64,000 nt of DNA, taken from the NCBI GenBank assembly GCA_038243605.1, contig JBBSQX010000003.1, forward strand, positions 62,001 through 126,000, given 5' to 3'. How positions within the stretch are numbered: position 1 is the stretch's first letter; every line of letters begins with the position of its first letter. This DNA comes from Terrimesophilobacter sp038243605. Lineage in GTDB: Bacteria; Actinomycetota; Actinomycetes; Actinomycetales; Microbacteriaceae. Positions 17,689 to 25,216 of the stretch are shown piece by piece. Both the position numbers and the translations under genes were made by a program. The notes under the pieces were generated by a model that searched no databases, had not been told where the DNA came from, and saw only the letters and a program-made list of their open reading frames with translations.

Positions 17689-18846
17689 ATGGCGGTCTAC
17701 CTAGATCACGCTGCGACGACGCCGATGCTGCCAGAGGCGAAAGCCGCTTTTGTTGGCGCACTCGAACTCGTGGGCAACCCGTCGTCGATTCACAGCACGG
17801 GGCAGAACGCGAAGCGCATGCTCGAAGAGGCCCGCGAGCAGGTCGCGGCAAGCTTGGTGTGCGAACCGATAGAGGTGATCTTTACCTCCGGCGGCACAGA
17901 GTCGGTGAACCTCGCGATAAAAGGCTTATTCTGGGCGCGCTCGAAGGCGGACGACAGGCGGCGCATCATCGTTCCGCGAGGCGAACACCATGCCACGATC
18001 GACACGGTGGAGTGGCTCGAAAAGCGCGAGGGTGCGATCCTCGAGTGGTTGCCACTTGACGCGAGCGGCAGGGTTTCGTTGGATGCGCTCGCGGCAGCGC
18101 TCGCGAAGTTTGATGATGTCGCGTTGGTGACAGTGCTCTCGGCCAATAACGAAGTCGGCACGCTTCAACCGGTGAAAGAAATCGTTGACCTTTGTGCGCC
18201 GTATGGTGTTCCCGTTCACGCGGATGCTGTGGCGGCATTCGGCCACGTCCCCGTCGACTTCGCGTCATCTGGTCTCGCAGCAATGTCGGTGTCTGCGCAC
18301 AAAATCGGTGGACCGCTCGGCATGGGTGCTCTCGTGGTGTCGCGCACGGCCGTCATCGAGCCACTCATTCACGGTGGTGGGCAGCAGCGAGATGTGCGCT
18401 CTGGCACGCAGGATGTTCCTGCGGCGATTGGCTTTGGTGTGGCGGCGCAGCATCCCGCTCCTGAGTTGTCTGCGCTTCGGGATCGCCTGATCGCTGGCGT
18501 GAAGGCGGCCGTGCCGTCGGCGATCCTTCGTGGGGACCCTGTGCTGCGCCTCGACGGCAACGCGCACTTCACCTTCCCTGGGTGCGAAGGGGATTCACTG
18601 CTCTTTCTGCTGGATGCGGCAGGGGTAAGCGTGAGCACTGGCTCCGCTTGTCAGGCTGGTATTCCGGAGGCGAGCCACGTTCTTCTTGCCATGGGGCTTT
18701 CAGAAGCTGAGGCTCGTGGAGCTCTGCGTTTCACTCTCGGGCACACGTCGACGCAAGCAGATGTTGATGCTCTTGTGGCAGTGCTACCCGAAGCTCACGA
18801 TCGCGCACTACGAGCGGGGTTGTCGAATCGCACATCCTCTTTGTGA
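17689..18846 (+). CDS. Cysteine desulfurase (NifS/IscS-like)
   Basis: PLP enzyme that takes sulfur from cysteine as a persulfide and leaves alanine, feeding Fe-S assembly and thiolated tRNA. The 385-residue protein starts YLDHAATTPMLPEAK, has the PLP-contacting FTSGGTESVNLAIKG, the His of GEHHATIDTVEWL, the PLP lysine in SVSAHKIGGPLG, and the active-site Cys in STGSACQAGIPEASHVLL. ATG 17689 is preceded by GGGGGGAG; the longer frame from 17608 is rejected. The next gene is mnmA, which needs exactly this sulfur relay, so a functional pair is very likely, although a 187-bp spacer with its own promoter candidate separates them. Confidence 0.94.
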   Translation: MAVYLDHAATTPMLPEAKAAFVGALELVGNPSSIHSTGQNAKRMLEEAREQVAASLVCEPIEVIFTSGGTESVNLAIKGLFWARSKADDRRRIIVPRGEHHATIDTVEWLEKREGAILEWLPLDASGRVSLDALAAALAKFDDVALVTVLSANNEVGTLQPVKEIVDLCAPYGVPVHADAVAAFGHVPVDFASSGLAAMSVSAHKIGGPLGMGALVVSRTAVIEPLIHGGGQQRDVRSGTQDVPAAIGFGVAAQHPAPELSALRDRLIAGVKAAVPSAILRGDPVLRLDGNAHFTFPGCEGDSLLFLLDAAGVSVSTGSACQAGIPEASHVLLAMGLSEAEARGALRFTLGHTSTQADVDALVAVLPEAHDRALRAGLSNRTSSL

Positions 18847-19033
18847 CTCGTCGATACTGCTCGCTCGGTGACGTTACTGTCTCGAAAAAGTTTGCCTTGC
18901 CCCTGTTTTCTCTCATGCCTAGCCACGTGAGTGAGAAAGTCATCGAGCGGCTCGACGCTATCGATGGCCGCTCTGGGGCAGCAGAAAAGGCTCTCATCGA
19001 CATCCCCCGACGACTCTTGTTTACACTGGATGG
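18847..19033. promoter_or_regulatory. Spacer with a candidate leaderless promoter for mnmA
   Basis: 187 bp between the cysteine desulfurase and mnmA. A TCGACA at 18997-19002 and a TACACT at 19022-19027 (19-bp spacing) would place a transcription start at or next to the GTG of mnmA, suggesting a leaderless mRNA; no Shine-Dalgarno is visible before that GTG. A 40-codon reading frame starting at ATG 18916 crosses the spacer but lacks a ribosome binding site. No tRNA or clear hairpin seen. Confidence 0.35.
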
Positions 19034-20188
19034 GTGAAAGTTCTGGCAGCAATGAGTGGCGGTGTCGATTCCGCGGTCGCGGCAGCGCGTGCAGTAGACG
19101 CGGGGCACGAGGTCGTGGGCGTGCATTTGGCGCTCAGCCGAATGCCAGGAACCCTGCGTACAGGAAGCCGCGGCTGTTGCACTATCGAGGACTCGATGGA
19201 CGCACAGCGTGCCGCGAACCTGATGGGCATTCCGTATTACGTGTGGGATTTCTCTGAACGTTTCAAGCTCGATGTTGTCGATGATTTTATTGCCGAGTAT
19301 GCGGCGGGCCGCACACCGAATCCCTGCCTTCGCTGCAACGAACGCATCAAGTTCGCTGCCCTCATGGAAAAAGCGCTCGACCTAGGGTTTGATGCTGTCG
19401 CTACAGGGCACTACGCCAACATCGTGACGGATGCCGATGGCAACCGCGAGCTTCACCGTGCAGCAGATTGGGCGAAAGACCAGTCCTACGTGCTGGGGGT
19501 ACTCACGTCAGAACAGTTGGCTCACAGCATGTTCCCGCTCGGAGCGACCCCGAGCAAGGCAGAGGTTCGCGCCGAGGCTGCCGCACGCGGCTTCTCGGTG
19601 GCAAGCAAACCAGACAGCCACGACATTTGCTTCATTCCGGACGGTGATACCCGCGGCTGGCTCAAAGACAAGCTCGGCGCGGAGCAGGGCGACATTCTGG
19701 ATCGCCACGGCGACAAACTCGGCACGCACGAGGGCGCTGCAGCGTTTACGGTCGGCCAGCGCAAGGGTCTACACATCGGCTATCCCACTGATGATGGCAA
19801 ACCGCGCTTCGTTCTGGAGATTCGTCCGAAGACGAATGAGGTCGTCGTGGGTCCACGCGAAGCCCTTGACCTTTCCGAGATCGCTGGCATCCGCTTCTCG
19901 TGGGCGGGGGCGGCGCCGAAGAACCTCGAAACACCCTTCACGTGCACGGTGCAGATCCGTGCTCACGCCGACCCCGTTCCTGCCACCGTCGTTCTTGTTG
20001 GCGACGAGCTTGTCGCCACCCCGGATGAGCCGCTGAGGGGAGTCTCCACTGGGCAGAGTGCTGTTATCTACCTGGGCACACGGGTTCTGGGTCAGTTCAC
20101 GATCGACCGCACCGTTTCTGCTGTTCCCGTTTCTGCCGTTTCCGTCTCTGACGTTCCGGCCTCTGCTGCTCCGATTCCAGCCCTGTGA
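19034..20188 (+). CDS. mnmA: tRNA-specific 2-thiouridylase MnmA
   Basis: Adenylates and thiolates U34 of tRNAs for Lys, Glu and Gln, with sulfur delivered from a cysteine desulfurase. PP-loop SGGVDSAVAAARAVDAGH at the N-terminus, first catalytic Cys in TPNPCLRCNERIKF, second in DSHDICFIPDGD, and AAFTVGQRKGLHIG later. GTG 19034 is the only sensible start; the first residues MKVLAAMSGG match the family. The final 25 residues run past the usual end of the protein and are made of four pentapeptide units (VSAVP, VSAVS, VSDVP, ASAAP) encoded by 15-bp repeats. The neighbouring cysteine desulfurase is the likely sulfur donor. Confidence 0.96.
   Translation: MKVLAAMSGGVDSAVAAARAVDAGHEVVGVHLALSRMPGTLRTGSRGCCTIEDSMDAQRAANLMGIPYYVWDFSERFKLDVVDDFIAEYAAGRTPNPCLRCNERIKFAALMEKALDLGFDAVATGHYANIVTDADGNRELHRAADWAKDQSYVLGVLTSEQLAHSMFPLGATPSKAEVRAEAAARGFSVASKPDSHDICFIPDGDTRGWLKDKLGAEQGDILDRHGDKLGTHEGAAAFTVGQRKGLHIGYPTDDGKPRFVLEIRPKTNEVVVGPREALDLSEIAGIRFSWAGAAPKNLETPFTCTVQIRAHADPVPATVVLVGDELVATPDEPLRGVSTGQSAVIYLGTRVLGQFTIDRTVSAVPVSAVSVSDVPASAAPIPAL
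20114..20173 (+). repeat. Four 15-bp in-frame repeats in the mnmA tail
   Basis: Four consecutive 15-bp units (first unit GTTTCTGCTGTTCCC) encode VSAVP, VSAVS, VSDVP and ASAAP at the C-terminus of MnmA. They lie beyond the conserved protein and vary mainly at third positions and in Val/Ala swaps. They share the 15-bp period of repeats in rho, cysE and atpF. Confidence 0.75.
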
Positions 20189-20267
20189 GTGACTTCTTGT
20201 AGGATTTAGAAGGCTTCAGGAACCAAGCCAGGTTCGCTCGCCTCCCGCCAACACACGTGAGGTTTCT

Positions 20268-21734
20268 GTGACTGCCAATCCGCTTGCGCCATCGTGGCTC
20301 GAATGCCCCGCCGATGCCAACCTGCTCGCTCCTTCCCTGTGGTCCACGGGCGTGACGCGCAATTCCGACGGTGAGCTGTGCGTCGCGGGGGTTAACGCCA
20401 CCGCGCTTATTTCTCGATTCGGCAGCCCGCTCTACGTTCTGGATGAAGCCGATGCGCGGCATCGAGCTGCGCACATTCGTGACTCTTTTGTTGACGCTTT
20501 CGCCGACATCGGCGCGAATGTGACGGTCTATTACGCCGGAAAAGCCTTTCTCTCGTCAGAGGTCGCCAGATGGATGGTGGCCGAGGGGCTCTCCGTGGAT
20601 GTCGCCAGTGGCGGTGAGCTCGCCGTGTGCATGGCTGCTGGAGTTCCGCCAGAGCGGATGGGGTTCCACGGCAACAACAAAAGCGCAGAAGAGATCGACC
20701 GTGCGGTCGCCGCGGGTATCGGCGTTATCGTCATTGACAGCACAATCGAAGTAGCTCGGGTTGCGGAGGCCGCGGTCAGACACGGTGTCGTGCAGTCGGT
20801 ACGAGTTCGAGCGAACTCCGGCGTCAACGCGCACACGCACGAATATTTGGCAACGGCGAGGGAAGATCAAAAGTTTGGTATCTCGCTGAACGATATCCCC
20901 GGCATCGTTACGCTCATCCGCTCGCACGCGTCGTTGAACTTTCTCGGACTGCATTCTCACATCGGTTCTCAAATTTTTGATGCGGGTGGTTTTCTGGAAG
21001 CCATTTCGCGCCTCATGGCAGTGCACGCGTCACTCCTCGAGCATGGCCCAGTACCAGAACTAAATATTGGCGGCGGGTTCGGTATCGCCTACACGAGTGC
21101 CGATGACGTGCCTCTCGTGTGTGCACTCGCGACCGAGATTGCATCCTCCGTCGCGAAAGAGGCGAAGCGTTGGGGGGTGGCTGTTCCGAATATCGCGATC
21201 GAGCCTGGCCGCGCCATCATCGGGCCAGCGGGGCTCACGTTGTACACCGTTGGCACGGTCAAAAACGTTGATGTGCAGACAGAATCCGACACCGCTGTAC
21301 GCAAATACGTGAGTGTCGATGGCGGCATGAGTGACAATGTTCGTGCCGCTCTCTATAGTGCGGATTACTCCGTACGGATGGCCAACCGCGTCTCTGATGC
21401 AACTCCAGAGCTTGCGCGTGTGGCAGGCAAGCACTGCGAGAGTGGCGACATCATCGTGCGCGCAGACTACCTGCCGGGCGATGTTCAACCCGGTGACCTT
21501 CTCGCTGTTGCCTCCACCGGCGCGTACTGTTGGTCGCTCGCGAGTAACTACAACTACCTGAACCGCCCAGCGGTGGTTGCCGTTGCCGATGGCACGGCAC
21601 GCGTCATTATTCGAGGCGACACCGAAGCAGACCTTTTGGCGCGCGACGCCGGATTAGACAGCATCGTGTCAGACAGTGCTGCGAGTGGCCCTGCCCAAAG
21701 AGGCAATGCCAGCCGCGATGAGGAGACATCTTGA
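20268..21734 (+). CDS. lysA: Diaminopimelate decarboxylase
   Basis: PLP-dependent alanine-racemase-fold enzyme that decarboxylates meso-diaminopimelate to L-lysine, the last step of lysine synthesis. The PLP lysine sits in VYYAGKAFLSSEVARWM; GLHSHIGSQIFD, LNIGGGFGIAY, EPGRAIIGPAG, and the active-site Cys in CESGDIIVRADYLPG are all present, with GAYCWSLASNYN near the end. The 488-residue length suits actinobacterial LysA, and GTG 20268 has GTGAGG upstream. Its stop overlaps the hom start by one base, and lysA-hom-thrC-thrB reads as one aspartate-family operon. In this gene order argS commonly precedes lysA, but here mnmA does. Confidence 0.96.
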   Translation: MTANPLAPSWLECPADANLLAPSLWSTGVTRNSDGELCVAGVNATALISRFGSPLYVLDEADARHRAAHIRDSFVDAFADIGANVTVYYAGKAFLSSEVARWMVAEGLSVDVASGGELAVCMAAGVPPERMGFHGNNKSAEEIDRAVAAGIGVIVIDSTIEVARVAEAAVRHGVVQSVRVRANSGVNAHTHEYLATAREDQKFGISLNDIPGIVTLIRSHASLNFLGLHSHIGSQIFDAGGFLEAISRLMAVHASLLEHGPVPELNIGGGFGIAYTSADDVPLVCALATEIASSVAKEAKRWGVAVPNIAIEPGRAIIGPAGLTLYTVGTVKNVDVQTESDTAVRKYVSVDGGMSDNVRAALYSADYSVRMANRVSDATPELARVAGKHCESGDIIVRADYLPGDVQPGDLLAVASTGAYCWSLASNYNYLNRPAVVAVADGTARVIIRGDTEADLLARDAGLDSIVSDSAASGPAQRGNASRDEETS

Positions 21735-23050
21735 TGATCGAATACCGCAACGTACGCATCGCGCTTTTGGGTGCAGGAAACGTCGGCGCAGAGGTCGCAT
21801 CCCTTTTGCTCAAGCACGCCGATGTGCTCGCGGAACGCATAGGGGCAGGGATCGATCTGGTGGGAATCGCGGTGCGAGATCTCGACGCACCTCGCACAAC
21901 AGATCTTCCGCGAGAACTGTTCACGACCGACGCAGAATCACTCATCCTTGGCTCCGACATTGTGATCGAACTCATGGGCGGGCTGGAGCCTGCACGCGAA
22001 TATATTTTGTTGGCGCTGAATTCGGGCGCCGATGTGATCACGGGCAACAAAGCGCTTCTGGCAACCCATGGGCCGGAGCTTTTCGAGGCAGCGGAGCAAG
22101 TCGGTGCGCAGTTGTATTACGAGGCGGCAGTGGCGGCGGCGATCCCCATCATCCGTCCACTCCACGACAGCCTTGCTGGCGATCAGGTGCAACGGATTCT
22201 TGGCATTGTCAACGGCACGACAAACTTTATTCTCGATCTGATGCAGACGACGGGCACCACCCTCGAAGACGCTCTCGCCGCTGCCACAGAGCTCGGATTC
22301 GCCGAGGCAGACCCCACGGCAGACATTGAGGGTTACGACGCTGCCCAGAAAGCTGCGATTCTCGCGAGCCTCGCATTTCACACCGTCGTGCCGCTGGAGT
22401 CAGTGCATCGTGAAGGGATCACGGGGGTCACCCTCGAGCAAGTGCTGGCGGCAAAGCGTGCCGGTTATGTCGTCAAGTTGCTGGCGATCTGCGAACGCCT
22501 TGTGGACGCGGATGGCGTAGAAGGGGTGAGCGCGCGCGTGTACCCAGCGCTCGTGCCGGATAGTCATCCGCTTGCCGCCGTGCACGGTGCCAAGAACGCT
22601 GTGTTCGTTGAGGCGGAGGCAGCCGGTGATCTGATGTTCTACGGCGCGGGTGCCGGTGGGCGAGAGACGGCGTCTGCCATTCTCGGTGACGTGGTTTCGG
22701 CCGCACGGCGGCACGTGATTGGTGGGCCCGGAGTTGCAGAGTCTCGACACGCGAATTTGCCCATTTTGCCCATCGCGAGCATTACGACGAGGTACCAGAT
22801 CACTCTTGCCGTCGCAGACCAACCGGGGGTGTTGGCGGCTATCGCTAACCTCTTCAGCGACCACAGGGTGTCGGTGGAAACCCTTGTGCAGTCGGCGGGC
22901 GTCGACCCCAAGAGCGGGGCGCCAACGGCTACCCTTGTGATTGGCACTCACGAGGCGTCCGAATCTTCCCTTGCAGCGACCGTTAAAGCGTTGGCTGCAA
23001 CGTCAGTCATCGAATCCGTTGTTTCCGTTTTGAGAGTTGAAGGCCTGTGA
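21734..23050 (+). CDS. hom: Homoserine dehydrogenase
   Basis: Reduces aspartate semialdehyde to homoserine, the branch point to methionine and threonine. NAD(P)-binding LLGAGNVGAEVA at the N-terminus, then TGNKALLATHG, YEAAVAAAIPIIRPL, GIVNGTTNFILD, and the catalytic ADPTADIEGYDAAQKAAI. A C-terminal ACT domain (about residues 350-436, YQITLAVADQPGVLAAI) is where threonine feedback inhibition acts in this family. ATG 21734 overlaps the lysA stop (TGATG) and has GAGGAG 8 nt upstream; the TTG at 21731 is less likely. Its product homoserine also feeds the metX-metY pair at 6.4-9.0 kb. Confidence 0.96.
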   Translation: MIEYRNVRIALLGAGNVGAEVASLLLKHADVLAERIGAGIDLVGIAVRDLDAPRTTDLPRELFTTDAESLILGSDIVIELMGGLEPAREYILLALNSGADVITGNKALLATHGPELFEAAEQVGAQLYYEAAVAAAIPIIRPLHDSLAGDQVQRILGIVNGTTNFILDLMQTTGTTLEDALAAATELGFAEADPTADIEGYDAAQKAAILASLAFHTVVPLESVHREGITGVTLEQVLAAKRAGYVVKLLAICERLVDADGVEGVSARVYPALVPDSHPLAAVHGAKNAVFVEAEAAGDLMFYGAGAGGRETASAILGDVVSAARRHVIGGPGVAESRHANLPILPIASITTRYQITLAVADQPGVLAAIANLFSDHRVSVETLVQSAGVDPKSGAPTATLVIGTHEASESSLAATVKALAATSVIESVVSVLRVEGL

Positions 23051-24156
23051 CTATGCCCCACCAGTGGCGCGGTGTTATCCGCGAATATGCTGACCGCCTC
23101 GATGTGAGTGAGTCGACACCGATTGTGACTCTTGGCGAGGGGGGAACCCCGCTCGTTGAAGCGTTCCCGTTGTCTGAACGCACGGGCGCTCGCGTCTGGG
23201 TAAAGGTTGAGGGGATGAACCCCACTGGGTCGTTCAAGGACCGCGGCATGACGCTGGCGGTATCCAAGGCGGTCGAACACGGCGCAAAAATTGTCGTGTG
23301 CGCGTCGACAGGCAATACGTCTGCCTCTGCTGCCGCTTATGCGACAAGAGCCGGCATCGCCGCAGCGGTGCTCGTGCCAGAAGGAAAGATCGCTCTCGGC
23401 AAGCTCAGTCAAGCCATCGCCCACAATGCTCATTTGCTGCAAGTGCAAGGCAACTTTGATGACTGCTTGGCTATTGCGCGCGAGCTAGACGCACAGTACC
23501 CAGTGCACCTCGTCAACTCGGTGAACAACGACCGAATCGAGGGGCAAAAAACAGCGGCGTTCGAGGTGGTCGATGTTCTCGGAGACGCACCAGACTTTCA
23601 CTTTCTTCCCCTCGGAAATGCCGGCAACTATACCGCTTATCACCGTGGCTACCGTGAAGAAGTAGTTCGAGGCGCGACCACGAGAATGCCAAGAATGTTC
23701 GGATTTCAGGCGGAAGGTAGCGCCCCCATCGTGCGCGGGCACATCGTGGAGAACCCTGAAACAATTGCCAGCGCCATTCGGATCGGAAACCCGGCATCAT
23801 GGGAGCTCGCGCTCGCGGCACGTGATGACAGCGACGGCTATTTCGGCATGTTCTCTGACGCGAAGATTTTGGAAGCGCATCGCATTCTGTCCGCAGAGGT
23901 GGGAATCTTCGTCGAGCCGGCATCCGCAATTGGTGTGGCAGGGCTGCTGGAGCGCGCGGAAGCGGGAATGATCCCGAAGGGCGCAAACGTGGTCATTACG
24001 GTCACCGGTCACGGTCTTAAAGATCCGCAGTGGGGTGTGAAGTTGCCGGATGGCACTGATGCGGTTCCGACCGTGGTTGCGGCGGACACCAGCGAGGTTG
24101 CGAGTGCGCTGGGTATGGGCGCAGAGGATTCGACACGCAAAGGCTCATCAGAATGA
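23047..24156 (+). CDS. thrC: Threonine synthase
   Basis: PLP fold-type II lyase converting O-phosphohomoserine to threonine. The PLP lysine is in TGSFKDRGMTLAVSKA, the phosphate-binding region in CASTGNTSASAAAYA, and the Gly-rich loop in LPLGNAGNYTAYHRGY. At 369 residues it belongs to the short actinobacterial/cyanobacterial type rather than the long E. coli type. GTG 23047 overlaps the hom stop (GTGA); ATG 23053 is an alternative. ThrB, which makes its substrate, overlaps its end. Confidence 0.96.
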   Translation: MTMPHQWRGVIREYADRLDVSESTPIVTLGEGGTPLVEAFPLSERTGARVWVKVEGMNPTGSFKDRGMTLAVSKAVEHGAKIVVCASTGNTSASAAAYATRAGIAAAVLVPEGKIALGKLSQAIAHNAHLLQVQGNFDDCLAIARELDAQYPVHLVNSVNNDRIEGQKTAAFEVVDVLGDAPDFHFLPLGNAGNYTAYHRGYREEVVRGATTRMPRMFGFQAEGSAPIVRGHIVENPETIASAIRIGNPASWELALAARDDSDGYFGMFSDAKILEAHRILSAEVGIFVEPASAIGVAGLLERAEAGMIPKGANVVITVTGHGLKDPQWGVKLPDGTDAVPTVVAADTSEVASALGMGAEDSTRKGSSE

Positions 24157-25103
24157 CATCAGCGCGACAAATTCCGGTGGGCACAACGCTCTCGGTTAAG
24201 GTTCCGGCGACGACCGCGAACCTTGGGCCAGGCTTCGACACGCTGGGGCTCGCGCTCTCGCTCTACGACGAGCTTGACGTCACTGTGCGCAGCGACAGCA
24301 CCAGTCGAGTGACCGTTCACGGTGTGGGGAATGGCGAGGTTGCCTCCGACGAGACGAACTTGGTTGCCCGATCAATTGCTCACGTTTTTGCCAGCTACGA
24401 CATTCCGTTGCCAGGTCTTGACATCGAGGCGCACAATGCGATCCCTCATGGCAGGGGGCTTGGTTCGAGCGGGGCAGCTATCGTCGCCGGCATCATGGTG
24501 GCTAAGGGGTTGCTTGACGGCGTTGTCGACATTGACCCTGTTCGGATGCTCGAGCTTGCCACCGACCTGGAGGGGCACCCAGATAATGTTGCGCCAGCGC
24601 TTTTCGGTGGGCTGACGATCGCGTGGGTTGCTGAGGATGGGCCAAAGTACAAAAAACTGATCGCACACCGCGGGGTCTCTACCGTAGTTTTTGTGCCAGA
24701 AACAGCGATGTCTACCGCGCTTGCGCGTAGTTTGCAACCGGCGTCCGTGCCGCACAAAGATGCGGTCTTCAACGTTTCGCGAAGTGCGCTCTTGATCGCC
24801 GCACTCATCCAGAGCCCCGAACTTTTGTTTGCCGCGACAGAAGACAGGCTGCACCAGAGTTACCGCGCCAGCGCTATGCGCGAGACAGATGACCTCATCC
24901 AGATGCTGCGCCACAACGGCCTTGCTGCGGTTGTTTCAGGGGCAGGTCCTTCCGTACTTGTTCTCGGCAGCGACCCGAGTCAGCGTCTTCGTGCCGCAGA
25001 GCTTGTGGCCGAGAATTCGGTGTCGACATGGCAGGCGCTCATGCTGGCTGTGGACTTCAAAGGTGCTACAGTAATGGTGCATCCGGTAGAAGGCTCCGCC
25101 TAA
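24153..25103 (+). CDS. thrB: Homoserine kinase
   Basis: GHMP-family kinase that phosphorylates homoserine with ATP. VKVPATTANLGPGFDTLGLA at the N-terminus and the phosphate-binding loop IPHGRGLGSSGAAIVAG are diagnostic; VVSGAGPSVLVLG near the C-terminus is motif 3. The 316-residue length is typical. ATGA overlap with thrC implies translational coupling, and thrB ends the amino-acid segment: a 113-bp gap then separates it from rho. No terminator hairpin is evident in that gap, so read-through into rho is possible. Confidence 0.96.
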   Translation: MTSARQIPVGTTLSVKVPATTANLGPGFDTLGLALSLYDELDVTVRSDSTSRVTVHGVGNGEVASDETNLVARSIAHVFASYDIPLPGLDIEAHNAIPHGRGLGSSGAAIVAGIMVAKGLLDGVVDIDPVRMLELATDLEGHPDNVAPALFGGLTIAWVAEDGPKYKKLIAHRGVSTVVFVPETAMSTALARSLQPASVPHKDAVFNVSRSALLIAALIQSPELLFAATEDRLHQSYRASAMRETDDLIQMLRHNGLAAVVSGAGPSVLVLGSDPSQRLRAAELVAENSVSTWQALMLAVDFKGATVMVHPVEGSA

Positions 25104-25216
25104 CTAGGGTCAATCCCCAACAGGGTTCACCCAACACGGCGAAGCTCCCGGGTGGCATCACCAGCACTCGTCGAATCCCCATCCTGCGCACCCGCGTAGA
25201 TCCATGAGGAATTCAG

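Noticed and set aside
25104..25216. thrB-rho gap checked for an RNA gene or terminator
   Set aside because: No cloverleaf, hairpin with T-run or conserved leader pattern could be supported.
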